From the NCBI GenBank assembly GCA_964553255.1, contig CAZKJS010000001.1:1-64000 (forward strand): 64,000 bases of DNA, given 5' to 3'. This stretch comes from JAQUCI01 sp964553255 (lineage in GTDB: Bacteria > Bacillota_I > Bacilli_A > Erysipelotrichales > Erysipelotrichaceae). Positions 1 to 8,348 of the stretch are shown here, piece after piece (the stretch's first letter is position 1; every line of letters starts with the position of its first letter). The position numbers and the translations under genes are program-made. The notes under the pieces are model-generated. The model saw nothing but the letters and a program-made list of their open reading frames with translations. It was not told the DNA's origin and searched no databases.

Positions 1-128
1 GATAAATGACCGCCGGTTTTAGACACTGATTCAATTAAGAATTTACGTATGTCCTGACATAATTGATTGAGCTCATCGATGTTCATGCTTTTTATCGTTT
101 TCGGCTCTTTAATTGTCAAAATATCCAT
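1..128 (-). CDS. dxs: 1-deoxy-D-xylulose-5-phosphate synthase, N-terminal fragment
   Basis: Only the first 42 codons lie in the window; the gene runs off the left edge. The start ATG at 128 follows a good ribosome binding site (AAGGAGG). The translation begins MDILTIKEP and continues through IDELNQLCQDIRKFLIESVS to KTGGHL, which is the typical N-terminus of DXS, the thiamin-diphosphate enzyme joining pyruvate and glyceraldehyde 3-phosphate in the MEP isoprenoid pathway. It follows ispA by 9 bases, the same order as in Bacillus (nusB-xseA-xseB-ispA-dxs), so both isoprenoid genes are probably co-transcribed. Identification from so short a fragment rests on the motif and on synteny. Confidence 0.88.
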   Translation of the reverse strand, partial: MDILTIKEPKTIKSMNIDELNQLCQDIRKFLIESVSKTGGHL

Positions 129-137
129 GATTCCTCC

Positions 138-1007
138 TTAATAAGTCCTATTTAAAATATTGATCACTAAATTACTAAGCTGATTATCTTTTAAATTCAA
201 TGTTTCAATCTTTTTTTGTATTTCTATAAACAGTTCATTACATTTTATTTCTGCTTGCTCAAGGCCTAATACCGATACGTAAGTATTCTTGTTATTTTTA
301 CTATCAGTATTGGCAGATTTACCAAGTACACTTTGAGATTTAGTAACATCAAAAATATCATCTTGTATTTGAAAAGCAAGTCCAAGTAAACTACCTATTT
401 CATTCATTACATCTATCAAATCCTTACAAGAAGCAATGATAACAGCGCATACCAATGGTAATGATATTAATCTACCAGTTTTATAATAATGCATCTTTTC
501 AAGTGTTGATACATCAATAACTGCTTTCTCACATGCTAAATCTATTTCTTGACCATAAATCATACCAGTGATACCACTATATTCTACTAATTTGGACAAT
601 AAATCTAAATTTATCTCATCACTTAACTCCTTATTGCAAGCAATCTTAAAAGCTTCAGTCAATAAGCCATCCCCTGCCAATATAGCTGTAGCTTCGTCAA
701 AAGCAACATGTACAGTAGGATTATTTCTTCTAAGTAATGCATCATCCATAGCGGGTAGATCATCATGAATAAGTGAATATGTATGAATCATTTCAATAGC
801 ACTGGCCATATTAATACCAAGATTAGGATCATATCCAAGATCATTAAGAAGGCTTAATAACAATAACGGTCTAATCCTTTTTCCACCATTGTTTATCGCA
901 TATAACATTGCTTCAGCCACTTTACTATATTTATACTTTGATAAATAAGTATTGATATGATCATTAACCATTATTTGATAACTATTATTGTTTGTCATTG
1001 TACTCAT
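138..1007 (-). CDS. ispA: Farnesyl/geranyl diphosphate synthase (polyprenyl synthase family)
   Basis: A 289-residue short-chain prenyl transferase that condenses isopentenyl diphosphate with allylic diphosphates. Seen in the sequence: GGKRIRP at 41-47, the first aspartate-rich motif HDDLPAMDD at 81-89 (with the bacterial two-residue insertion typical of FPP synthases), KTGRL near 176 and the second motif DDIFD at 216-220. Length is normal. The first ATG at 1007 overlaps the end of xseB by 23 bases; starts at 998 or 971 are alternatives that would shorten only the variable N-terminus. It sits between xseB and dxs in one operon and supplies the C15 precursor for undecaprenyl phosphate, consistent with a wall-making cell. 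Confidence 0.93.
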   Translation of the reverse strand: MSTMTNNNSYQIMVNDHINTYLSKYKYSKVAEAMLYAINNGGKRIRPLLLLSLLNDLGYDPNLGINMASAIEMIHTYSLIHDDLPAMDDALLRRNNPTVHVAFDEATAILAGDGLLTEAFKIACNKELSDEINLDLLSKLVEYSGITGMIYGQEIDLACEKAVIDVSTLEKMHYYKTGRLISLPLVCAVIIASCKDLIDVMNEIGSLLGLAFQIQDDIFDVTKSQSVLGKSANTDSKNNKNTYVSVLGLEQAEIKCNELFIEIQKKIETLNLKDNQLSNLVINILNRTY

Positions 1008-1185
1008 TCATTAAGGATTCAACCTTGTTTTCAAAGCCTTTAAGCTTACTATCACAATATTTTACTAATGCTAAACCTTCTTCAAAAAGCTTAACAGCTT
1101 CATCTAGAGGCGCTTCATTTTTCTCTAAGATCATAACCACTTCGTTTAATCTTGTCATTGCTTGTTCGAAGTTTTTTTCCTTCAT
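985..1185 (-). CDS. xseB: Exodeoxyribonuclease VII small subunit
   Basis: A 66-residue protein, normal for XseB, with the family pattern FEQAMTRLNEVVMILEKNEAPLDEAV followed by a second helix around LFEEGLALVKYCDSKL, i.e. two long helices that clamp the large subunit. The start ATG shares one base with the xseA stop (TAATG), implying translational coupling and fixed stoichiometry. Its 3' end overlaps ispA by 23 bases. Role known from the family: non-catalytic subunit of exonuclease VII, which degrades single-stranded DNA to oligonucleotides. Confidence 0.93.
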   Translation of the reverse strand: MKEKNFEQAMTRLNEVVMILEKNEAPLDEAVKLFEEGLALVKYCDSKLKGFENKVESLMNEYNDKQ

Positions 1186-2513
1186 TATTTCTGCTCCTTT
1201 TCAATAACTTTAGCTTTTACTAAGCCATCACTTAATCTTATATCGATGTTGTCACTAATCGCTATTTGATCAACTGATCTAATTAGTTTATTATCTTTAT
1301 TGACTATCGCATAGCCTCTACTAATGATATTTAATGGTGAATATGCATTTAGGATATCAATTGAATATTTAAACTTATTTTTCTGATTGGTAAAATTATT
1401 AATGATTGAACTCTTGATTCTTTGATTTGATAATTCCATTTGATGTCGATAGTTTTTTATCATATCTACTTTGCTGTTTAATAATGCTTTGAATTGATTG
1501 TTTAAGTCAATTCGCAAGTTTGATTTAAGTGCTATTTGATGCTGTAGTGTCTTTTGGTTTATAAATAACGACATGCGTTGATTTTGAACTAGTAATAATG
1601 GATTTTTTAGTACTGATTTGTTAATGATCCGAGATAATGCATCATAACTAATATTTAAGTAGCGATTAATTTGAGCATGTAATCTATTTCTACTATCATT
1701 AATCTCATTTATGATATCATACAAGTTCATTGTTGCCAATTCGGCCGCTCCGGTTGGTGTTGGTGCTCGTAAATCAGCGACAAGATCTGCAAGTGTTGTA
1801 TCTGTTTCATGTCCTATGCCTGTAATGATTGGAGTATTTAGTAAATGAATGAATCGAACTAGGCTTTCATTATTAAAAGACCACAAGTCTTCGATGGAGC
1901 CACCACCTCTTACTAATAAGATCACATCAACATTAGCCTGATCTGCTAAACTTAAAGCTTCTATTACACTTAGATGTGCGTCATTTCCTTGAACCAAGCA
2001 AAAGAATGTTTTGATTTCAGCTACTGGCCACCTTCTTTTTAATGTAGTTAATACATCTTGGTAAGCTGCTGTATTAGCACCGGTGATTACGGCGATTGAA
2101 AAAGGATATTTCAATATTCTCTTTTTATGTCGTTGATCAAACAAACCTTCTTTTTCTAGTTGTTCTTTCAATATTAAATATCGTTGATAAAGAACGCCAG
2201 CTCCAAAATCTAGCATTTCAGTTATATATAATTGAATTTGGCCACTTTTTTCATAAATCGATGTATTTGCCTTAACCAGCACTTTTTGTCCGCTAATTGG
2301 CTTAAAAACAAGCTTAGAAGCGTAATTAGCAAACATTACACAGTTAATACGAGAATTATCATCCTTTAAAGTGAAATAAAAATGACCACTATTATGAGCT
2401 GTAAAATTACTAAGTTCCCCAACTATCCAAACACCTTGGATAAAACCATCATTATCCAATTTCGACTTAAGATAATTAACAAGTTGAGAAACACTCCACT
2501 CTTTGTTCATCAT
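1185..2513 (-). CDS. xseA: Exodeoxyribonuclease VII large subunit
   Basis: A 442-residue catalytic subunit. The N-terminal 100 residues form the OB-fold that binds single-stranded DNA (VSQLVNYLKSKLDND, then GVWIVGELSNF). The catalytic domain shows AVITGANTAAYQDVL near 141-155, the glycine-rich RGGGSIEDLWSFN at 202-214 and GIGHETDTTLADLVADLRAPTPT after residue 235. The C-terminal third is a long coiled-coil as expected for XseB binding. The start overlaps the nusB stop by four bases (ATGA), and the stop overlaps xseB by one, so the three genes are translationally coupled. Confidence 0.96.
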   Translation of the reverse strand: MMNKEWSVSQLVNYLKSKLDNDGFIQGVWIVGELSNFTAHNSGHFYFTLKDDNSRINCVMFANYASKLVFKPISGQKVLVKANTSIYEKSGQIQLYITEMLDFGAGVLYQRYLILKEQLEKEGLFDQRHKKRILKYPFSIAVITGANTAAYQDVLTTLKRRWPVAEIKTFFCLVQGNDAHLSVIEALSLADQANVDVILLVRGGGSIEDLWSFNNESLVRFIHLLNTPIITGIGHETDTTLADLVADLRAPTPTGAAELATMNLYDIINEINDSRNRLHAQINRYLNISYDALSRIINKSVLKNPLLLVQNQRMSLFINQKTLQHQIALKSNLRIDLNNQFKALLNSKVDMIKNYRHQMELSNQRIKSSIINNFTNQKNKFKYSIDILNAYSPLNIISRGYAIVNKDNKLIRSVDQIAISDNIDIRLSDGLVKAKVIEKEQK

Positions 2514-2884
2514 AATCGATCTAAAACACCGTTGATAAGTTTATATGTGTCATCGTCACAATACTCTTTAGCCAACAAAATAGCCTCATCGATAACTACT
2601 GCTTTATCATATGTTAAGTATAATATTTCAACAGCTGCTAAGAGCATGATCGCTTGTTCAATATAACCCAAACGATGATAGTCCCATTCAGTTAAACAAT
2701 CATTTATTTTAGTGATCATTATCTCTTCGTGATCAAAAACATTTGAAAGAACATCATAAAAATACTCATTGATCATTTGATCATCTGTTCTAATTTCTTC
2801 TGCTATATCATTTATATCTTTTTTGATCAGTAAATATTGATAAATACCAATCATAAGTTTGATCCTTTGTTGATGCCGATTCAT
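2510..2884 (-). CDS. nusB: Transcription antitermination factor NusB
   Basis: A 124-residue all-helical protein, slightly shorter than most NusB (about 130-140). The start MNRHQQRIKLMIGIYQYLL matches the family N-terminus (an R...R...A/I-Q-LY pattern) and the C-terminal half shows AIMLLAAVEILYL, VVIDEAILLAKEYCDDDTYKLINGVLD, the usual helices that contact NusE/S10 and boxA RNA. Start ATG at 2884 has AAGGAG seven bases upstream. An intrinsic terminator lies directly before it (2904-2926), so nusB is either expressed by readthrough or its promoter lies in the preceding gene. NusB with NusA and S10 supports rRNA transcription. Confidence 0.9.
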   Translation of the reverse strand: MNRHQQRIKLMIGIYQYLLIKKDINDIAEEIRTDDQMINEYFYDVLSNVFDHEEIMITKINDCLTEWDYHRLGYIEQAIMLLAAVEILYLTYDKAVVIDEAILLAKEYCDDDTYKLINGVLDRL

Positions 2885-2903
2885 GTATTACTCCTTGTTA
2901 AGT

Positions 2904-2926
2904 GAAAAAAACACCTAATAGGTGTT
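2904..2926 (-). terminator. Intrinsic terminator between asp23-family gene and nusB
   Basis: On the minus strand AACACCT-ATT-AGGTGTT is followed directly by TTTTTT. The stem overlaps the TAA stop of the Asp23-family gene (2925-2927). It lies inside an otherwise contiguous operon, so it probably lowers rather than abolishes expression of nusB and the genes after it. Confidence 0.75.
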
Positions 2927-3254
2927 AAAAAACAAAACCAATAACACTTATATCGATGAAGTAACACTTTATGTCAGTCATTTGATATATGTTTTGAAAC
3001 AACTTTTCCTGTAGTCTTTCACAAATGTCACTAACATTAGCACCAAATTTAACCTTAATATCGACATGTATAGTTAAGGCATTATTTAGTATCTTACAAG
3101 TAACGTATTTATTAAATGCTTTCATATCAGGTAAAACAGCCTTGCTGTCTTCCTTTAAAGTTGTCATAATGATAGACTCAAAAACACCTTTTGCTAATGC
3201 AATTTTACTGTTATCGTTTGTGTCAATTTTTAAGTTAATATACTCATGAGCCAT
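2925..3254 (-). CDS. yqhY: Asp23/Gls24 family protein, YqhY-type
   Basis: About 109 residues with the Asp23/Gls24 fold pattern: GVFESIIMTTLKED, an alternating strand region NALTIHVDIKVKFGANVSDICERLQEKLFQ and DISVIGFVF at the end. The longest frame opens with GTG at 3266, but the ATG at 3254 is preferred because AGGTGG lies eight bases upstream of it and overlaps the longer start. The position just before nusB matches yqhY of Bacillus, whose product is linked to acetyl-CoA carboxylase; the accB-accC genes that precede it there are not next to it here. A second, YloU-type Asp23 protein is encoded at 22052-22411. Confidence 0.82.
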   Translation of the reverse strand: MAHEYINLKIDTNDNSKIALAKGVFESIIMTTLKEDSKAVLPDMKAFNKYVTCKILNNALTIHVDIKVKFGANVSDICERLQEKLFQNIYQMTDIKCYFIDISVIGFVF

Positions 3255-3270
3255 ATTTATCACCACCTAC

Positions 3271-3279
3271 AGTATAGCA
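3271..3279 (-). promoter_or_regulatory. Extended -10 promoter candidate for yqhY
   Basis: Minus-strand TGC-TATACT is an extended -10 element; a start about seven bases downstream (near 3264) would leave the ATG at 3254 with its ribosome binding site. A second TATAAT lies at 3281-3286. No good -35 is seen. It is embedded at the end of ribF. Confidence 0.4.
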
Positions 3280-3286
3280 AATTATA

Positions 3287-4237
3287 CTACAGTAATAAAG
3301 ACATATTTATTTGGTTAATCTCAAAATACTTTTGTACCGCAATTTTGTCATCATTTAACTGTTGAATTAAACTATCAGCGTTTTGATATTTAATTTCATC
3401 ACGTAGTCTCTCAATAAAAATGATCCTAATTTGTTTTTCGTAAATATCTTGATCGAAATCCAAGATATGAGCTTCAATGGTAGTATGATGCTTTTGATAG
3501 AAAGTTGGATTATTACCAACATTGATCATTGCTTGATAAATCTTATTCTCAAAAATTATCAAACCAATATAGACGCCTATTTTTGGTAAAGATTGATTAT
3601 CCTGATACGCTATATTTGCGGTTGGAAAGTTCAGTCTACGACCAACCTGATGACCTTTTATTACTATTCCACTTAATGCAAAGGGATAAGCTAATAGAAA
3701 GTTAACTAGATTGATTTTACCTTGATGAAGTAATGTGTTGATCCAAGTACTACTAATTTTTTGATTATCATGACTTACCTGTGATATTATCTCAAGCTCA
3801 ATATGATTTCTAAGAGCTGCTTGTAATGTTGCGATTGTACCACTTCCCTTATTACCAAAACGAAAATCAAAACCACAAGTCAATGATCTAATGTTCAATC
3901 TAAATATCACTTTAGTAATAAAATCATTAGCACATAAAGCAGCTAGATTATGATCAAATTTAATGATATACATTATATCGATGCCAAAATAAGCAGTCCT
4001 TTTGATTTTCTCTTCGATTGTTGTCAATATTTTTGTTGATTTACTTGTTAATATTGATTTGGGGTCAGGATCAAATGTAATCATTGCGCTTTTAATATTT
4101 AATTCTTTCGCTATCGAAATCGCGTTATTTATTAATGCTTGATGTCCAAGGTGAACACCATCAAAATGTCCAATACATGCGGCCACTTTATCATCAAAAT
4201 GAAATTCATCTGCTATATCAATATAATTTACGATCAT
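3287..4237 (-). CDS. ribF: Bifunctional riboflavin kinase / FAD synthetase
   Basis: Makes FMN from riboflavin and then FAD. The N-terminal adenylyltransferase domain carries GHFDGVHLGHQ at about 23-33 and FRFGNKGSG near 128; the C-terminal riboflavin kinase domain carries KGHQVGRRLNFPTANI and VGNNPTF. The longest frame begins at 4258, but the ATG at 4237 shares a base with the truB stop (TAATG) and gives the natural N-terminus MIVNYIDIADEF; GAGG lies upstream at a usable distance. Length from that start is 316 residues, normal. truB-ribF is the usual Bacillota pair. Confidence 0.94.
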   Translation of the reverse strand: MIVNYIDIADEFHFDDKVAACIGHFDGVHLGHQALINNAISIAKELNIKSAMITFDPDPKSILTSKSTKILTTIEEKIKRTAYFGIDIMYIIKFDHNLAALCANDFITKVIFRLNIRSLTCGFDFRFGNKGSGTIATLQAALRNHIELEIISQVSHDNQKISSTWINTLLHQGKINLVNFLLAYPFALSGIVIKGHQVGRRLNFPTANIAYQDNQSLPKIGVYIGLIIFENKIYQAMINVGNNPTFYQKHHTTIEAHILDFDQDIYEKQIRIIFIERLRDEIKYQNADSLIQQLNDDKIAVQKYFEINQINMSLLL

Positions 4238-5079
4238 TACCATAATCCTCGTACACAATGAAAGGTATCATTGTTTTTTCTTTCATAAAAAGCAACTATC
4301 TCATCCTCAAAACATATAAAACACTTATTTTCATCAATATTCAATTTAATATCGTGACCATTGAATACCGTTTTAATATCATCGTAATCAATAAACTTAT
4401 ACTCTGATAGTAGATTTCGCGGATCGATCATTTTAAACTGACCACTCTCAAGATCCTCAAGTGTACATGCATCATTTATCTTTAGTATGCCAATAGCTGT
4501 TCTTCTAATCGATGTCAATGTAGCGATATTGTTACAGTAAAAAGCGATATCTTCACATAGAGTTCTAACATATGTTCCTTTTGAACACTCAACAACCCCA
4601 CTATAATTCTCATCATCAATTTTTTTTATAGTTAATCGACTGATAATCACTTCACGTGAATCACGTTTAATAACTTCGTTATTGCGAGCATATTCATATA
4701 GCTTTCTTCCATCAACCTTTATTGCCGATACCATTGGGGGTAATTGTTGGTATGTGCCAGTGAAATGCTCACAAACTTTGTTTATATCATTGTCAGTAAG
4801 GGGTATAACCGGTTTTACTTCGATCACTTCTCCCCATATATCTGCCGTGTCAGTTTTTATTCCTAATTTAAAACTAAACTCATATGTCTTAAAGTGATTA
4901 TCGATAAAAGGTAATAACTTAGTACTCTGGTTTAATAACAATAAAAGCAATCCAGTCGCATTTGGATCAAGTGTTCCTGAATGACCGATCTTTTTTATAT
5001 TAAATATTCTTCGCGCAATAGCTACAACCTTAAATGATGTCATACCGCTTGGTTTATCAACTAGTATAATTCCCTTCAA
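4237..5079 (-). CDS. truB: tRNA pseudouridine(55) synthase
   Basis: Converts U55 of the tRNA T-loop to pseudouridine. The sequence shows the family start KGIILVDKPSGMTSF, the catalytic motif GHSGTLDPNATG (catalytic Asp) and the thumb/binding segment SKGTYVRTLCEDIA. The longest frame starts with ATG at 5103, but that codon lies inside a near-consensus -10 box (TATAAT, 5102-5107), upstream of the predicted transcript start. The TTG at 5079 gives exactly the usual N-terminus and is preferred; its ribosome binding site is weak (GTGAGAG), so this choice is an inference. The stop overlaps ribF. The C-terminal PUA-like part is short and divergent. Confidence 0.88.
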   Translation of the reverse strand: MKGIILVDKPSGMTSFKVVAIARRIFNIKKIGHSGTLDPNATGLLLLLLNQSTKLLPFIDNHFKTYEFSFKLGIKTDTADIWGEVIEVKPVIPLTDNDINKVCEHFTGTYQQLPPMVSAIKVDGRKLYEYARNNEVIKRDSREVIISRLTIKKIDDENYSGVVECSKGTYVRTLCEDIAFYCNNIATLTSIRRTAIGILKINDACTLEDLESGQFKMIDPRNLLSEYKFIDYDDIKTVFNGHDIKLNIDENKCFICFEDEIVAFYERKNNDTFHCVRGLW

Positions 5080-5101
5080 ACTCTCACTCTTTTCCTCAAT
5101 C

Positions 5102-5130
5102 ATTATACCAAAGCTATGCTATGATATCAA
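5102..5130 (-). promoter_or_regulatory. Promoter of truB-ribF operon
   Basis: Minus-strand TTGATA (5125-5130), 17-base spacer, TATAAT (5102-5107). Close to sigma-A consensus. The predicted start is near 5095, downstream of the ATG at 5103. Confidence 0.75.
5117..5125 (+). promoter_or_regulatory. Extended -10 promoter of the ttcA-like gene
   Basis: Plus-strand TGC-TATGAT (TG at 5117-5118, hexamer 5120-5125), predicted start near 5132, AAGGA at 5134-5138 and ATG at 5149. It lies within the spacer and -35 of the opposing truB promoter, so the two cannot be occupied together. Confidence 0.5.
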
Positions 5131-5148
5131 AGTAAGGATGTATCAAAT

Positions 5149-5880
5149 ATGTCATTTCGTAAAATATTAGGTAGTTTAAGAAAAGCTGATCAAGATTATG
5201 ACTTGATTGACACAAATGATAAAATTGCGGTTGGAATATCAGGCGGAAAAGATTCGGTTTTATTGTTACATGCACTAATCTTGTATCGAAGATACGTAAA
5301 AAAAGATTATAAGATCATCGCAATTTCGATAGATATTGGTTTTAATAATGATTTAAGTAACATAAAATCATATTTTGAAGAATTAGAAATTGATTTTATT
5401 ATTGAGAAGACAAGGATAAAAGATATTTTAAACAAACATTTGGTTAAAGGTCGTCTTGATTGTTCGCTTTGTTCAACACTTAAAAAAGGAGCTTTAGTCA
5501 AGATAGCGAAAGAACATGGGTGCAATAAAATCGCCCTTGGTCATAATAGTGATGATGCTATAGAAACGTTATTATTAAATCAAATATATGGTGGTAAAAT
5601 AGCAACCTTCTCACCTAGTCAGTATTTATCAAATGAGGATATTACACTAATTAGACCTTTGGTCTACGTACACGAAAATGATATTAAAGAAACAGTCACA
5701 AAATTGAACTTACCCGTAGTTAAATCGAACTGTCCAGTTGATGGTTTTACAAAAAGACAAGCTATCAAAGAGTTATTAGACAACATATACAAAACATATC
5801 CCGAAGCAAAAAAGAATTTTCTACATATGTTAAGTAATCAAGATAATGTACTATTATGGACAAAAAAAGACAAGGATTAA
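5149..5880 (+). CDS. TtcA/TtuA-family tRNA thiolation ATPase
   Basis: A 243-residue PP-loop ATPase. SGGKDS at 31-36 is the ATP pyrophosphatase loop; CSLC at 105-108 and Cys195 in SNCPVDG provide three cysteines, the arrangement that holds an iron-sulfur cluster in TtcA/TtuA enzymes; LGHNSDDAIETLLLN is the second family signature. These enzymes adenylate and thiolate tRNA (s2C32 or s2T54); which position is modified here cannot be read from sequence. One of only three plus-strand genes, divergent from truB, also a tRNA modification gene, and convergent with rbfA. Confidence 0.85.
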   Translation: MSFRKILGSLRKADQDYDLIDTNDKIAVGISGGKDSVLLLHALILYRRYVKKDYKIIAISIDIGFNNDLSNIKSYFEELEIDFIIEKTRIKDILNKHLVKGRLDCSLCSTLKKGALVKIAKEHGCNKIALGHNSDDAIETLLLNQIYGGKIATFSPSQYLSNEDITLIRPLVYVHENDIKETVTKLNLPVVKSNCPVDGFTKRQAIKELLDNIYKTYPEAKKNFLHMLSNQDNVLLWTKKDKD

Positions 5881-5896
5881 CTTGTCTTTATAGTTT
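5866..5896. terminator. Bidirectional terminator between ttcA-like gene and rbfA
   Basis: AAAGACAAG (5866-5874), six-base loop, CTTGTCTTT (5881-5889). T-rich sequence follows on both strands; the minus-strand run of seven T is the better one. The stem overlaps both stop codons of the convergent genes. Confidence 0.8.
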
Positions 5897-6220
5897 TTTA
5901 ATGATTTCTTCAATTCGATTTCCCTTCTTTAAGGAATCATCAAGAATAAATATTAACTCAGGAACCTTATATGTTGATAATTTGGAAGCTAATTGCGATC
6001 GAATAAAACCCTTAGCTTTTTTTAAACTTTCAAAACGTTCGTTAACTTTTGTTTCATCATCAAGAATATTAACATATATCTTAGCAAATGAAAGATCATT
6101 AGTGACCGTTACATCAGTAATCGTAACAAAACCAACTCGCTTATCCTTTAAAGAGAACTGAATGATCTCAGAAATCTCTTTCTTGATAATTTGGGCTAAT
6201 CTTTCAGTACGTAATTTCAT
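5888..6220 (-). CDS. rbfA: 30S ribosome-binding factor A
   Basis: A 110-residue KH-like protein with the family pattern RTERLAQIIKKEISEIIQF, LKDKRVGFVTITDVTVTNDLSFAKIYV and PELIFILDDSLKKGNRIEEII. It helps mature the 5' end of 16S rRNA on the 30S subunit. The start ATG shares one base with the infB stop (TAATG). It ends the rimP-nusA-ylxR-ylxQ-infB-rbfA operon at a bidirectional terminator. Confidence 0.95.
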   Translation of the reverse strand: MKLRTERLAQIIKKEISEIIQFSLKDKRVGFVTITDVTVTNDLSFAKIYVNILDDETKVNERFESLKKAKGFIRSQLASKLSTYKVPELIFILDDSLKKGNRIEEIIKKL

Positions 6221-8043
6221 TAGTTTTGCTCAACTTCTTCTTGACCATAGGCTTCAAGGATATCATTTTCTTTTATATCATTGAAATTATGAATGGTTAT
6301 GCCACATTCATAACCAGCAGCTACTTCTTTGGCATCGTTTTGGAATCGTTTTAAAGAGCCCAACTTACCATCATAGACCACAACACCATCTCTTATCAAA
6401 CGTACACCAGCATCACGTACAAACTTACCATCAGTAACCATACATCCAGCAATTGTTCCAATTTTACTGACTTTGAATATCTGTCTAACCGATGCTTGTC
6501 CGAATATTACTTCTTCAAATACAGGGGCTAACATACCCTTCATTGCTGCTTCAACTTCTTCGATTGCCTTATATATGATTTTGTGTAAATGAATTTCAAC
6601 ATTTTCTTCAGCTGCTTTACGACGAACATTAGCATCTGGTCTAACATTAAAGCCATAAACAAGTGCATTTGAAGCACTAGCTAACATTACATCACTCTCA
6701 TTGATAGCACCAGCCGTGCTTCTAATGACATTAACTTTAACTCCCATAACATCAATTTTTTCAAATGACGATTTAACAGCTTCAGCCGAACCTTGCACGT
6801 CAGCTTTGATGATAATAGGAATTTCTTGAACGTCACCTTCTTGAATTTGACGTGACAAATCTTCCAAACTTAATGCACTTGAACTTCGTCTTTCAGTTTC
6901 GATCTTGCTTTGTGAACGTCTTGCGGCAACATCACGTGCTTGTTTTTCATTAGCAAACACTTTGAAATTATCACCAGCAACCGGAACATCATTTAAACCA
7001 ATAATCTCAACTGGTGATGAAGGTAAGGCTTCTTTAATTTCTCTACCACGATCATCAGTCATCTTACGTACACGACCAAAACAAGCACCAACAACTAATG
7101 TATCACCAGTTTTTAAAGTACCGTTTTGTACTAATAAAGTGGTAACAGGACCACGTCCCTTATCAAGCTTAGCTTCAATTACAGTACCTGATGATAAACG
7201 ATTTGGATTAGCTCTTAAATTTAATACTTCACTCAATACTGCAATAGTCTCAAGTAAGGTATTAACTCCTTCACCAGTTTTAGCTGATAACTTAACAAAA
7301 ATAGTATCGCCACCCCATTCTTCAGGAATTAAACCAAGGTCAGCCATGCCATTCATAATCTTATCAATATTGATATTTGGTTTATCAATTTTATTGATAG
7401 CTACGATTATTGGACATTGAGCTGCTTTTGCGTGGTCTACCGCTTCTCTTGTTTGTGGCATTACACCATCATCAGCCGCTACAACAATAACCGTCATATC
7501 AGTTACCTTGGCGCCTCTTGCGCGCATTGCTGTAAAAGCTTCATGTCCTGGTGTATCTAAAAAAGTAATTCTCTTATTGTTTATTGTAACTTGATAAGCT
7601 CCGATATGTTGGGTAATACCACCAAACTCACTTGTGACAACATGGGTTTTCCTAATTGTATCCAATAATGTTGTTTTACCATGGTCAACATGACCCATTA
7701 TGGTTACTATTGGAGCTCTTTCACGTAGGTTTTTCTCATCATCGGTTTCAGTATCCTCAAGTGAATCTTGTTCAATGTACTCCTCTTTTGTGGCTTCAAC
7801 ATTCAATTCCATACAAACTAACTGAATTGATTCTTCATCCATCGAGGTGTTAATTGTCACCATTTTGCCAAGCATAAACAGGATTTTTATGATCTCACTT
7901 GCGTTTCTTTCAGTCTTATCAGCTAAATCACCTACAGTTATCCCTTCTTTATAGGTTATTTCCGTTGGATAATTAGTTTTTTGCTTAAAAACCGGTTTGT
8001 TACCTGTTCTTTTTTTTCTATTTGTTTGTCTTGCTTTTGCCAT
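6220..8043 (-). CDS. infB: Translation initiation factor IF-2
   Basis: GTPase that places fMet-tRNA on the 30S subunit. G1 GHVDHGKT at 117-124, G3 DTPGHEAF at 163-170 and G4 NKID at 217-220 are intact, followed by domains II, III and the C-terminal C1/C2 (KVSKIGTIAGCMVTDGKF region). At 607 residues it is at the short end: the N-terminal region before the G domain is only about 110 residues, a short basic stretch plus one IF2_N helical module (GITVGDLADKTERNASEII). The start ATG overlaps the ylxQ stop by one base. Confidence 0.97.
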   Translation of the reverse strand: MAKARQTNRKKRTGNKPVFKQKTNYPTEITYKEGITVGDLADKTERNASEIIKILFMLGKMVTINTSMDEESIQLVCMELNVEATKEEYIEQDSLEDTETDDEKNLRERAPIVTIMGHVDHGKTTLLDTIRKTHVVTSEFGGITQHIGAYQVTINNKRITFLDTPGHEAFTAMRARGAKVTDMTVIVVAADDGVMPQTREAVDHAKAAQCPIIVAINKIDKPNINIDKIMNGMADLGLIPEEWGGDTIFVKLSAKTGEGVNTLLETIAVLSEVLNLRANPNRLSSGTVIEAKLDKGRGPVTTLLVQNGTLKTGDTLVVGACFGRVRKMTDDRGREIKEALPSSPVEIIGLNDVPVAGDNFKVFANEKQARDVAARRSQSKIETERRSSSALSLEDLSRQIQEGDVQEIPIIIKADVQGSAEAVKSSFEKIDVMGVKVNVIRSTAGAINESDVMLASASNALVYGFNVRPDANVRRKAAEENVEIHLHKIIYKAIEEVEAAMKGMLAPVFEEVIFGQASVRQIFKVSKIGTIAGCMVTDGKFVRDAGVRLIRDGVVVYDGKLGSLKRFQNDAKEVAAGYECGITIHNFNDIKENDILEAYGQEEVEQN

Positions 8044-8348
8044 TAACCCACCTCATTTCTATCTATAATAATCATTTTTTGTGCAAAACCGGCATCGGTT
8101 ATTCCAAGTGATTTTATGTTATTTTTACCAATAGCATGTGAAAGCATGTTACTATCACTAAAATAAATATATGGAACTCGATAATATGCACATTTGTTTA
8201 ACAACTGTTTTTCAGTACGTTTTGAAGCATCCTTGCTGATGACGATCAACTTTACTTTGTGACTTCTTAAGGCTTTAAATAATGGTTCACCGAATATTAA
8301 TTGATTAGCTCTTCGACATAAGCCTAACAAATTATAAATATCACTCAC
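8043..8348 (-). CDS. ylxQ: YlxQ-type L7Ae/L30e RNA-binding protein
   Basis: L7Ae-family protein of about 101 residues with the N-terminal pattern SDIYNLLGLCRRANQLIFGE and LIVISKDASKRTEKQL. The longest frame reaches 8399, but the GTG at 8348 is chosen: it gives the standard family N-terminus, has GAGG six bases upstream and overlaps the ylxR end by eight bases. YlxQ proteins bind kink-turn RNA; the exact partner is not known here. It lies between ylxR and infB in the conserved nusA-infB operon. Confidence 0.85.
   Translation of the reverse strand: MSDIYNLLGLCRRANQLIFGEPLFKALRSHKVKLIVISKDASKRTEKQLLNKCAYYRVPYIYFSDSNMLSHAIGKNNIKSLGITDAGFAQKMIIIDRNEVG

Noticed and set aside
6905..7420. 171-codon open frame on the plus strand
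   Set aside because: Lies entirely antisense to infB, has no ribosome binding site or recognisable motif, and its composition is that of a reversed coding strand.
8341..8343. Mycoplasma-type code with TGA read as Trp
   Set aside because: TGA serves as the natural end of ylxR, nusB and plsY (the last inside a terminator stem), and tryptophans in conserved motifs are TGG.
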